Positions 7,224-13,736 of a DNA stretch of 13,805 nt are shown here, in pieces. The position numbers were made by a program, and so were the translations under genes. Numbering within the stretch: the first letter of the stretch is position 1; each line of letters opens with the position of its first letter. Under the pieces are notes generated by a model that had not been told where the DNA came from, ran no database searches, and saw only the letters and a program-made list of their open reading frames with translations. Source of the stretch: Rhodocyclaceae bacterium UBA5602 (GTDB taxonomy: Bacteria > Pseudomonadota > Gammaproteobacteria > Burkholderiales > Rhodocyclaceae); contig DILC01000036.1 in NCBI GenBank assembly GCA_002424865.1, positions 1-13,805 on the forward strand, in the 5' to 3' direction.

Positions 7224-8140
7224 TCGTTTCGCAGCTGTTTGAACGCAACCGCGAAAGGTTGCAGCTCACCTGGGTGAGCGGCGCCCTCACGCGCGTCATT
7301 TCAGCGAAGGAAGAGTTTGTCGCCCCAGCCGATCTGGTCGGCCATCTGAACCTCATGCACCCTGGCCGCCTGCAAGTCATCGGGGCGCCAGAGCTTGCCT
7401 GGGCGGCACGCCAACCGCCAGAAAAAGTCCGGCGGCACATGCAAACAATCTACGATGCACAACCGCCCGTCTTGATCATTACCGATGGACTGGAAATCTC
7501 TGACCACATGCGGGAGGACTGTGAGCGCTCTGATACGCCATTGCTCAAAACGCCGCTACCAGCAGCCTATGTGATTGACACGCTACGCCACTTTGTCGCG
7601 CGCCAGTTGGCTGAAACCATTGCCTTGCACGGCGTACTCATGGATGTTCTCGGCATGGGCGTACTCATCACGGGCGATTCCGGCGCCGGTAAAAGCGAGC
7701 TGGCTTTGGAGCTCATTTCGCGTGGCCACGGCCTCGTTGCGGACGATGTGGTCGATGTATCACGCATTGGCCTGGATGTGCTCGAAGGTCGTTGCCCGGA
7801 CCTGTTGCGCGACTTTCTTGAAGTGCGCGGTCTGGGCCTCATCAATATCCGCACCGTGTTTGGTGAAACCGCCTGCCGCCGCAAGATGCGGCTCAAGCTG
7901 ATTGTCCATTTGCAAAGGCCGGCGCGTGGCGTACCGGAAGCGGCACGCCTGCCGCTGGATGCGCAAAATGAAACTATCCTGGGTGTGCCCGTACAGCGCG
8001 TCACCCTACCCATTGCGGCAGGACGGAATCTGGCAGTTCTGCTTGAAGCAGCGGTACGCGTAACCATTCTGGGATTGCGCGGAATCAATAGCATGCAGGA
8101 ATTTCTGGATCGGCAAGAAAACGCGCTGGGTAATAAATAA
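7208..8140 (+). CDS. hprK: HPr kinase/phosphorylase HprK
   Basis: HprK phosphorylates a regulatory Ser on HPr-type PTS proteins with ATP and can reverse this by phosphorolysis. The 310-residue protein has an N-terminal Ser-kinase regulatory domain (about 1-130) and a C-terminal catalytic domain. His141 sits in the conserved HGVLMDV block, followed by Walker A GDSGAGKS (156-163), then GLVADDVVD and the HprK signature EVRGLGLINI (205-214). The start is taken as TTG 7208, overlapping ptsN by 16 bp, because conserved sequence (QLFERNRERLQLTWVSG) begins almost at once; no good ribosome binding site is visible and the start is the weak point. The rapZ gene that often follows hprK in proteobacteria is absent here; a structured gap and psiF follow instead. 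Confidence 0.95.
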   Translation: MERQLIVSQLFERNRERLQLTWVSGALTRVISAKEEFVAPADLVGHLNLMHPGRLQVIGAPELAWAARQPPEKVRRHMQTIYDAQPPVLIITDGLEISDHMREDCERSDTPLLKTPLPAAYVIDTLRHFVARQLAETIALHGVLMDVLGMGVLITGDSGAGKSELALELISRGHGLVADDVVDVSRIGLDVLEGRCPDLLRDFLEVRGLGLINIRTVFGETACRRKMRLKLIVHLQRPARGVPEAARLPLDAQNETILGVPVQRVTLPIAAGRNLAVLLEAAVRVTILGLRGINSMQEFLDRQENALGNK

Positions 8141-8174
8141 ATAGCGGCGCAACGAGTTAACACAGAACAACAAA

Positions 8175-8235
8175 CCCCGGGGCAAAGGCCTGGGGATAGT
8201 AGAGGAGGTATCGGGCTGCGCTGGCCGGTTTTTTT
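8175..8235 (+). terminator. Possible hprK terminator / structured RNA with orphan Shine-Dalgarno
   Basis: CCCCGG (8175-8180) can pair with CC-T-GGGG (8189-8195), leaving a loop that contains CAAA. This is followed by a near-perfect Shine-Dalgarno, GAGGAGGT (8202-8209), with no start codon at usable distance. A second weak, mismatched stem, CGGGC (8212-8216) with GGCCG (8223-8227), runs into seven Ts (8229-8235). The T-run suggests transcription ends here, but the stem is poor for an intrinsic terminator. The order hairpin, purine-rich track, hairpin, T-run would also fit a short RNA. It matches no riboswitch class I could recognise. Confidence 0.35.
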
Positions 8236-8304
8236 GCGTGTGGCCTTCTAGTGCATTCGTTTACAACCGCAGTATCTTGTCTGCATCTTACTCAGGAGAT
8301 TGTC

Positions 8305-8544
8305 ATGACATGCAAATCAATTATTCTCTTGGCTTCTTTCGCCATTTCATCCCTTGTCTTTGCGCAAGCCACACCAGCGACTGGCAACTGCGAAGCGAAA
8401 GCGGTCAGTAAAACTGGCAAGCCGCTGCATGGCGCAGCCAAAACCGCCTTCATGAAAAATTGTTCCGGCATGCATGCAGCACCTGCCACTGAAGAAAAAG
8501 CCGCGCCAGCCAAAACGGCGCAACAGAACAAAATGGCCGACTGA
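8305..8544 (+). CDS. psiF: PsiF-family secreted small protein, truncated by an in-frame TGA
   Basis: PsiF proteins are small periplasmic proteins of unknown biochemical role, named from a phosphate-starvation-inducible E. coli gene. The 79-residue product starts at ATG 8305 with AGGAGA five bases upstream. It has a Sec-type signal peptide: Lys4, a hydrophobic core at about residues 5-18, and possible cleavage after VFA (residue 20). One PsiF repeat follows (CEAKAVSKTGKPLHGAAK, then TAFMKNC). After an Ala/Lys-rich linker the frame reaches QQNKMAD and then TGA, where the family has the first Cys of repeat 2. The next 22 codons read as the rest of repeat 2, so this is probably a recently truncated gene. 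An in-frame GTG at 8251 lacks a ribosome binding site and would bury the signal peptide. A perfect palindrome, TGTCATGACA, spans the start codon. Confidence 0.8.
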   Translation: MTCKSIILLASFAISSLVFAQATPATGNCEAKAVSKTGKPLHGAAKTAFMKNCSGMHAAPATEEKAAPAKTAQQNKMAD

Positions 8545-8613
8545 AACAAGGAAGCCAAAGCTAAAACAGGGGACAGCCGTAAAGCCTTTATGAAAGACTG
8601 CTTGTCCAAATAA
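8545..8613 (+). pseudogene. Detached C-terminal PsiF repeat after the TGA
   Basis: Reading on in the psiF frame past TGA 8542-8544 gives NKEAKAKTGDSRKAFMKDCL followed by SK and TAA. This is the expected second half of a PsiF repeat and lines up with E. coli PsiF, which as I recall reads CNNQA...FMSACLKK at this point. The fragment has no start or ribosome binding site of its own. Restoring a Cys codon at the TGA would give a 102-residue two-repeat protein, the usual family size of about 100. Confidence 0.75.
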
Positions 8614-8639
8614 ATCACCGCCAAGCATCTAAACATCTA

Positions 8640-8689
8640 GCGCACTAATGGATTTGACTTCAAGTCCTGCCATTAGCGCAGCAGTTTTT
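8640..8689 (+). terminator. Intrinsic terminator downstream of psiF
   Basis: GCGC(AC)TAATGG (8640-8651) pairs with CCATTAGCGC (8670-8679): ten base pairs with a 2-nt bulge and an 18-nt loop, followed by CAG-TTTTT (8685-8689). It lies 26 bp after the restored psiF stop and separates that gene from the GGDEF/EAL gene. A second inverted repeat, GCTGAT (8715-8720) with ATCAGC (8739-8744), encloses the palindrome AACCCGGGTT and may also act there. The rest of the 238-bp gap shows nothing I recognise. Confidence 0.65.
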
Positions 8690-8851
8690 GAAAGTCACTT
8701 GCCACATTTTTTTGGCTGATCAACCCGGGTTTTTGCCAATCAGCACCAACAGCAACAAAGCACTACCGGCTAAATTAGCTTGCAACCCCGTCGCCATTGG
8801 CAGACCTATGCCCATCAAGTTTCAGTTTGAATTTTTCTGGATAAGGTTTAC

Positions 8852-11800
8852 ATGAAAGAAGTAAAACTGCCGATCCTCTCGGATATATTTTTCGAGCAAA
8901 TCTACGCGGATGCGCCTGACCCTATCGTTCTCCTTGATAAGGAAACGAAGGTCCTTGTGCATGCTAACCAGGCTTTTTTAAAACTTCTTGGAATATCCAA
9001 TCAAACAGAACTGAATAAGCTCACGGTTCTCGACATCGCGCCGCACAAGCAGCGTGATGGCGTCTTATCCGCAGACCGCGTGGCAGATGGCTTAAAGCAG
9101 CTGGATGAACACGGTTACGTGCGTATTGAGTTCACTTATCTTGATCGCCATGGCCAGTTATTTGATGCGGAAACCACGGCCAAGGTACTGGAGCACAATG
9201 GATATAAGCTCATTCATGCGCATTGGCGGGACATCGGCGAAAAACAAAAGCTATTGCTCAAGATTGAGGAAAATGAAACATCCTTTCAGCGCGTGTTTGA
9301 CGAGGCAACCTCGCCAACCGTCATTATCACGGCTGGGGGAAACATCCTTGAAGTCAACAAAGCAACGCTCAAGATGTTCAAGTATGCCGAAAAATCAAGC
9401 ATGATCGGCCGAACCCCTTTTGAGATGGCCGCGCCAATACAGCCCAATGGGCAAACCGCTGATGAGCTAGGCCATTACCTGCTTAACTTGGCCGCATGCC
9501 AGGGCGTCATCCATTTCGAATGGCATATGCAAGCATCTGATGGCAGCGTGGTGCCAACCGAAGTGACGCTTACACTGATTCATGGCTATAAATCCCAGCA
9601 CGAGACAGTCATCCACTGTAGCATTCGTGACCTGACTGAACAATACGCCTTGCGCGATGCGCTGATTGCAGAAAAAGAGCGCGCAGAAATCACCCTCGCT
9701 TCGATTGGCGATGCCGTCATCACCACAGATACTGACGGTCGGGTGGCCTTTATGAACCATGTAGCCAGCGCACTCACTGGCTGGCCAGAAAAAGACGCCC
9801 TCAACCGTCCCTTGGCGGAAATTTTTAACATCATCAACGAAACCACGCGCGAACAAGCGCACAACCCAGTGGATGAAGTGTTAGCGCATGGCAAAAAAGT
9901 CAATCTTGCCAATCATACGATTTTGATTTCACGTCATGGCGAAGAGTACCCGATTGAAGATTCCGCCGCCCCGATTTACCTGCCCGATGGCAGCCTCTTG
10001 GGTTGCGTGCTGGTTTTCCACGATGTATCAGAAAAACATGCACTGATGAAAACCATGAGCTGGCAGGCAGGGCATGATGTGCTCACTGGCTTGCCCAACC
10101 GCGCCTTGCTTGCCGATCGGTTTAGCCGTGCCATTGCCGCTGCGCAACGGCAGAAAAACCTGCTGGCCGTGTGCATGCTGGATCTCGATGGATTCAAGCC
10201 AATCAATGACCAATATGGCCATGCCATTGGTGATCAAGTATTGATCGAAGTTGCCAGTCGGCTAAAGCTTGTCGTTCGTGGTGAAGATACCATCGCACGA
10301 CTCGGTGGTGATGAGTTTGTGCTCTTGCTAAGTGAATTTACCGAACCAAGCCAGGTTGAGGCAACCCTCACGCGCATTTTGGCTGTGCTCTCTGTGCCGT
10401 ATCTCGTCAATGACTTGACCTTGACGACATCCGCTAGCGTGGGCATCGCCATTTATCCCCTGGATGACGCCGATGCAGACACCTTGATGCGCCATGCCGA
10501 TCAAGCCATGTATATCGCCAAGCAAGTCGGGCGCAACCGTATGCATTGGTTTGATGCAGCGCATGACCAGGCAGCGCAAACAATGTTGCGGACAGTCGAA
10601 AGGATACGATTGGCGCTCAGCCAGCATGAACTGTGCCTCTATTACCAGCCCAAAGTGAATATGCGGACAGGTGCGGTAACAGGCATGGAGGCACTGCTGC
10701 GCTGGCAGCACCCTGAGCGGGGCATTGTGCCGCCTTTAGAGTTTTTGCCTGTGGTGGAACAGCATGACTTGATTGCCGGTATTGGCGAATGGGTCATCAC
10801 CGAAGCGCTACGACAAATATCCCTATGGCAAGCCGCTGGCCAGTATTGGCGCGTGAGCGTGAACATTGCCGCACGGCATTTTCAGCAAGATAACTTCTTT
10901 GGCCGGTTGAAGACCCTGTTAGCCAGCCACCCGGACGTTGATCCCCGTTACCTGGAAATTGAGATTCTCGAATCGATTGCCTTGGGCGATTTAAAACACG
11001 TACAACAACTCATTCGTGCTTGCCAAGCACTGGGTATTAGCTTCTCGCTGGACGATTTCGGTACCGGCTACTCGTCCCTGAGCTACCTCAAGCGACTGCC
11101 TGCGGAAACCATCAAAATTGACCAATCGTTTGTTCGCGACATGCTCGAAGACATGGATGATTTATCCATGATCGAAGCCGTGATCAACCTTGCCACGGCC
11201 TTTAAACGAAAAGTTGTGGCAGAAGGTGTCGAAACGGCTGAACATGGTGTCATGCTGATGCGCTTGGGTTGTGATGTTGGTCAAGGTTATGGCATCGCGC
11301 GGCCTATGTCCGCCCAAAAAGTCTTGTCCTGGGCCGCCCAATTCAAGCCAGATCCAAAGTGGGTCTTGTGGGGGAAAACAGACCCATGGGACATGCGCGA
11401 TTTTCCTTTGCTCGTGGCCGAGCACGATCACATCCAATGGGTGAAAAACCTGATCGCGGCCGTAACAAAACAGGAGCCACTCCAGCTCAGCAACGAAGAA
11501 CTGACAAACCATCATCTATGCCGCTTTGGCCTGTGGTACTACGGCTACGGCAAAGTCCACTATGGCCATCTGCCTGAATTTATCGCCATTGAGCCCGTAC
11601 ACACGGAAGTACACCGTATTGGCAAGCAAATTATCCAGCACTATCAACAGGGTGAGCGCGCTACAGCACAAGCGCTCTGTCAACCGCTATCCAACCTTAA
11701 AAACCAGATTGTCAAACAACTGACCGCATTGCACTGGGTCGTGCTAAACGACATGGAAGTGGAATTCACGCTGGCACACGACGAATCAGAAAGCCCATAA
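8852..11800 (+). CDS. PAS-PAS-PAS-GGDEF-EAL-CZB cyclic-di-GMP turnover protein
   Basis: A 982-residue cytoplasmic signalling protein without signal peptide or membrane segments. Three PAS-like domains lie at about 15-130, 145-265 and 278-395. The GGDEF domain (about 400-565) keeps the active site GGDEF (485-489) and an inhibitory I-site R476-x-x-D479 five residues upstream, so it should make c-di-GMP and sense the product. The EAL domain (about 580-830) keeps Glu613 in EALLRW, Asn671, Glu704, Asp734-Asp735 in DDFGTGYSS, Lys755 and Glu791, so phosphodiesterase activity is also likely. Residues 850-965 form a CZB zinc-binding domain: His860-x-x-Trp863, Cys890-x-Phe-Gly-x-Trp895 and His917-x3-His921. 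CZB is best known from chemoreceptors and from the E. coli diguanylate cyclase DgcZ. Start ATG 8852 follows an AAGG. It appears to be a single-gene unit. The net direction of activity cannot be read from sequence. Confidence 0.93.
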   Translation: MKEVKLPILSDIFFEQIYADAPDPIVLLDKETKVLVHANQAFLKLLGISNQTELNKLTVLDIAPHKQRDGVLSADRVADGLKQLDEHGYVRIEFTYLDRHGQLFDAETTAKVLEHNGYKLIHAHWRDIGEKQKLLLKIEENETSFQRVFDEATSPTVIITAGGNILEVNKATLKMFKYAEKSSMIGRTPFEMAAPIQPNGQTADELGHYLLNLAACQGVIHFEWHMQASDGSVVPTEVTLTLIHGYKSQHETVIHCSIRDLTEQYALRDALIAEKERAEITLASIGDAVITTDTDGRVAFMNHVASALTGWPEKDALNRPLAEIFNIINETTREQAHNPVDEVLAHGKKVNLANHTILISRHGEEYPIEDSAAPIYLPDGSLLGCVLVFHDVSEKHALMKTMSWQAGHDVLTGLPNRALLADRFSRAIAAAQRQKNLLAVCMLDLDGFKPINDQYGHAIGDQVLIEVASRLKLVVRGEDTIARLGGDEFVLLLSEFTEPSQVEATLTRILAVLSVPYLVNDLTLTTSASVGIAIYPLDDADADTLMRHADQAMYIAKQVGRNRMHWFDAAHDQAAQTMLRTVERIRLALSQHELCLYYQPKVNMRTGAVTGMEALLRWQHPERGIVPPLEFLPVVEQHDLIAGIGEWVITEALRQISLWQAAGQYWRVSVNIAARHFQQDNFFGRLKTLLASHPDVDPRYLEIEILESIALGDLKHVQQLIRACQALGISFSLDDFGTGYSSLSYLKRLPAETIKIDQSFVRDMLEDMDDLSMIEAVINLATAFKRKVVAEGVETAEHGVMLMRLGCDVGQGYGIARPMSAQKVLSWAAQFKPDPKWVLWGKTDPWDMRDFPLLVAEHDHIQWVKNLIAAVTKQEPLQLSNEELTNHHLCRFGLWYYGYGKVHYGHLPEFIAIEPVHTEVHRIGKQIIQHYQQGERATAQALCQPLSNLKNQIVKQLTALHWVVLNDMEVEFTLAHDESESP

Positions 11801-11816
11801 CCCAGCCCGGTTTATC

Positions 11817-11874
11817 CTGCGCCCGGTGATGACACAGCGCATTTGCCCAAGCCGTTCACGTCAAATTGACCGGG
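11817..11874 (+). repeat. Dispersed intergenic repeat, partial copy R3
   Basis: About 58 bp corresponding to the right-hand half of R1 and R2, from CTGCGCC through the CAGCGCA core to TTCACGT and ACCGGG. By eye it is about three-quarters identical to R1, with one inserted C. It has the same orientation as R1 and R2 but lacks their left half (the GGCTTCTGTCCGG core). It begins 16 bp after the GGDEF/EAL stop and runs straight into the ferredoxin-like remnant. Confidence 0.65.
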
Positions 11875-11942
11875 AAGATATTGACGAAATCATTGGCCAA
11901 CACCTGATGCAAGAAAAAATTTTTGCGCGTCTTCAGGTTTAA
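11862..11942 (+). pseudogene. C-terminal remnant of a thioredoxin-like [2Fe-2S] ferredoxin gene
   Basis: Twenty-six codons before a TAA read QIDREDIDEIIGQHLMQEKI and then FARLQV. This resembles the end of small thioredoxin-fold [2Fe-2S] ferredoxins, whose last residues typically run V-D-x-x-D-I-D-E-I-I-x-x-H-L followed by a short basic/acidic stretch ending in E-R-L. The four cluster-binding Cys lie upstream in that family and are absent here; upstream sequence is repeat R3. An ATG at 11829 in the same frame would give a 37-residue ORF whose first 11 residues come from the repeat, with no ribosome binding site. As I recall, such a ferredoxin gene often precedes this type of alpha/beta hydrolase in betaproteobacteria, which fits the position 57 bp before 12000. 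Confidence 0.6.
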
Positions 11943-11999
11943 TGGCCGAACGTTATAGCATTGCACACCCAATTTAACATCATGTAAAAAGGCTGACTC

Positions 12000-12665
12000 A
12001 TGGCAACGCCCAATTTACAACCCATACAACCCGCACAGCTCATAGACGGCCCGGACGGCAAAATCGAAGTATTCGTTGATCTGCCCGCTGAGCGGGCACC
12101 GCAAGGTATTGCGCTCATCGGCCACCCTCACCCGCTCTTTGGCGGCACGGCGAATAACAAAGTCGTCACCATGCTGTCGCGTTCCTTTCGCCAGCACGGT
12201 TGCGTTGCGCTACGGCCGAGTTTTCGTGGCGTTGGCGGCTCACAAGGCGAACATGACCATGGCGACAAGGAAACCACTGACTTACTCGCCGTGCTGGCCT
12301 GGGCAAAGCAGCAATGGGGCGACTTGCCAGTAACCCTGGCCGGTTTTTCATTCGGCGCGTATGTCATCACACGCGTCGCCAAGGCGCTGGCCGATGCCCA
12401 CCATCCGGCACGCTGGCTGGTGCTGGTCGGCACGGCCGCTGGCTTTATTGAGGGTGCACGCAGTTACTCGACTGAAGCCGTGCCTGCTGGCACGCTGGTC
12501 ATCCACGGCGCACAGGACACCACCGTGCCCCTGCCCAATGTACTGCAATGGGCAGAGCCCCTGGATTTGCCGGTCGTGGTGATTCCCGGCGCTGACCACT
12601 TTTTTCATCGTCGCCTGCATATCCTGCAAGACATTATCCGCCGCGCCTGGCCGTCCCTGACCTGA
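12000..12665 (+). CDS. Alpha/beta hydrolase, dienelactone-hydrolase-like
   Basis: A 221-residue cytosolic serine hydrolase of the family often annotated as alpha/beta hydrolase or DLH-like; the natural substrate is unknown. The oxyanion-side segment HPHPLFGGTANNKVV is typical of this group. The nucleophile elbow GFSFG places Ser117, Asp173 lies in HGAQDTTVP, and His200 in GADHFFHRR completes the triad. Arg-rich SFRGVGGSQGEHDHG is also characteristic. No signal peptide is present. The start ATG 12000 has AAAAAGG about 8 bp upstream. The gene follows the ferredoxin remnant by 57 bp and precedes the ABC ATPase by 88 bp. In that second gap I see only a loose CCCGC/GCGGG inverted repeat around a short T-run. 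It could be an esterase or thioesterase; sequence alone does not decide. Confidence 0.85.
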   Translation: MATPNLQPIQPAQLIDGPDGKIEVFVDLPAERAPQGIALIGHPHPLFGGTANNKVVTMLSRSFRQHGCVALRPSFRGVGGSQGEHDHGDKETTDLLAVLAWAKQQWGDLPVTLAGFSFGAYVITRVAKALADAHHPARWLVLVGTAAGFIEGARSYSTEAVPAGTLVIHGAQDTTVPLPNVLQWAEPLDLPVVVIPGADHFFHRRLHILQDIIRRAWPSLT

Positions 12666-12753
12666 TCCCCCGCGTGATGGCCGACATGAGGTCTGCACGT
12701 TTTTCTGCGGGTTACCTGCGCATCCACCTTCACCAGCCCAGCCATTACAGGTA

Positions 12754-13677
12754 ATGCACGCTAAGACCTCACCACTGCACGTGCATCAACTGCATAAATC
12801 CTATGCCGAAAAAGCCGTCGTCAATGGTTTAAGTTTCACCTTGCATCCTGGCGAGTGCTACGGCCTGTTAGGGCCCAACGGCGCGGGCAAAACCACCACT
12901 TTGCGCTGCTGCCTGGGGATGACAACGCCAGACTCAGGCGAGCTTTATTTGAGCGGCCTGCCCGTGCCAGATGAAGCCCGCAGGGCACGTATGAATGTGG
13001 GCGTCGTGCCGCAGTTTGACAACCTGGATCCGGACTTTACCGCCGCAGAAAACCTGCTCGTCTATGGCCGCTACTTTGGCTTGAAAAATGCGCAGATGCA
13101 CCCCAGAGTTTCGGCCTTGCTTGAGTTTGCCGGGTTGGCTGGCAAGGAAAACGCGCCGATTCGCACGCTCTCTGGCGGCATGAAGCGGCGCTTGACGCTC
13201 GCCCGCGCCTTGATTCAAGACCCCGACTTACTCGTCCTGGACGAACCCACGACCGGGCTTGATCCGCAAGCGCGGCATTTGATCTGGCAGCGCTTAAAGC
13301 AACTCCTGGGGCAAGGTAAAACCATTTTGCTCACCACCCACTTCATGGATGAAGCCGAGCGCCTGTGCGATCGACTGGCCATTATTGATGCTGGCCGACT
13401 CATCACCGAAGGCGCGCCTGGCGCCTTGATCCGCGAACACATCGCCACGCAAGTGGTCGAAGTGTATGGCGAAGATGCACCCGGCTGGGCCGCCGCTCAC
13501 GCGCACGAGTTTTCTTCCCGCGTGGAAGTCAGCGGCGAGACGGCGTTTTGTTATGTCACCGACCCCGCGCCTGTGCTCTCCCATCTGGCCTTGCGCCTGA
13601 CTTTACGCGCGCTGCACCGTCCAGCCAGCCTGGAAGATGTGTTCTTGAAACTCACTGGCCGTGATTTGCGCGATTAG
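12754..13677 (+). CDS. NodI-like ABC transporter ATP-binding protein
   Basis: A 307-residue ABC ATPase of the DrrA/NodI exporter group, which energises a separate multi-pass (NodJ/ABC-2 type) permease; in rhizobia the pair exports lipo-oligosaccharide, but in most betaproteobacteria the cargo is unknown. Motifs are Walker A GPNGAGKTT (40-48), Q-loop VVPQFDNLDPDFT (Gln87), signature LSGGM (139-143), Walker B LLVLDEP (159-165), LTTHFMDEAERLCD with the H-loop His196, and a C-terminal regulatory region ending RPASLEDVFLKLTGRDLRD, typical of this subfamily. The start is ATG 12754 behind a CAGG. No permease begins within the 128 bp left in the window; it may lie just beyond. I withhold the symbol nodI because a nodulation role is not implied. 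Confidence 0.9.
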   Translation: MHAKTSPLHVHQLHKSYAEKAVVNGLSFTLHPGECYGLLGPNGAGKTTTLRCCLGMTTPDSGELYLSGLPVPDEARRARMNVGVVPQFDNLDPDFTAAENLLVYGRYFGLKNAQMHPRVSALLEFAGLAGKENAPIRTLSGGMKRRLTLARALIQDPDLLVLDEPTTGLDPQARHLIWQRLKQLLGQGKTILLTTHFMDEAERLCDRLAIIDAGRLITEGAPGALIREHIATQVVEVYGEDAPGWAAAHAHEFSSRVEVSGETAFCYVTDPAPVLSHLALRLTLRALHRPASLEDVFLKLTGRDLRD

Positions 13678-13691
13678 CGCCGTATCTGAAT

Positions 13692-13736
13692 CCACTGAAC
13701 CTTGCCCTTTGCGCCAATGGCCGAGGTTCAAAGTGG
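13692..13736. repeat. Imperfect inverted repeat after the ABC ATPase gene
   Basis: CCACTGAACCT (13692-13702) is the reverse complement of AGGTTCA plus GTGG (13724-13730 and 13733-13736), interrupted by AA. The result is an 11-bp stem with a 2-nt bulge and a 21-nt loop, starting 15 bp after the stop. No T-run follows on either strand. It may stabilise the mRNA 3' end or separate the ATPase from a downstream permease. The remaining bases to 13805 contain CCGG-ctaaaaa-CCGG and no supported ORF. Confidence 0.45.

Noticed and set aside
8171..8235. Cyclic-di-GMP (GEMM-I) riboswitch suggested by GGGGCAAAGGCC near a GGDEF/EAL gene
   Set aside because: The required CACAGGGCAAACC half, the GNRA tetraloop-receptor pair and the GCGGGGTT-type partner are missing, and the site is 600 bp upstream of the gene with a terminator in between.
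8542..8600. Selenocysteine insertion at the psiF TGA
   Set aside because: I could not fold a bacterial SECIS-like stem-loop with a G/U-containing apical loop at the right distance, and PsiF is not a known selenoprotein family. A nonsense change of a Cys codon explains it more simply.
12666..12753. Intrinsic terminator after the alpha/beta hydrolase
   Set aside because: CCCGC and GCGGG are separated by 33 bases, with the T-run inside the loop rather than after the stem, so the geometry does not fit.
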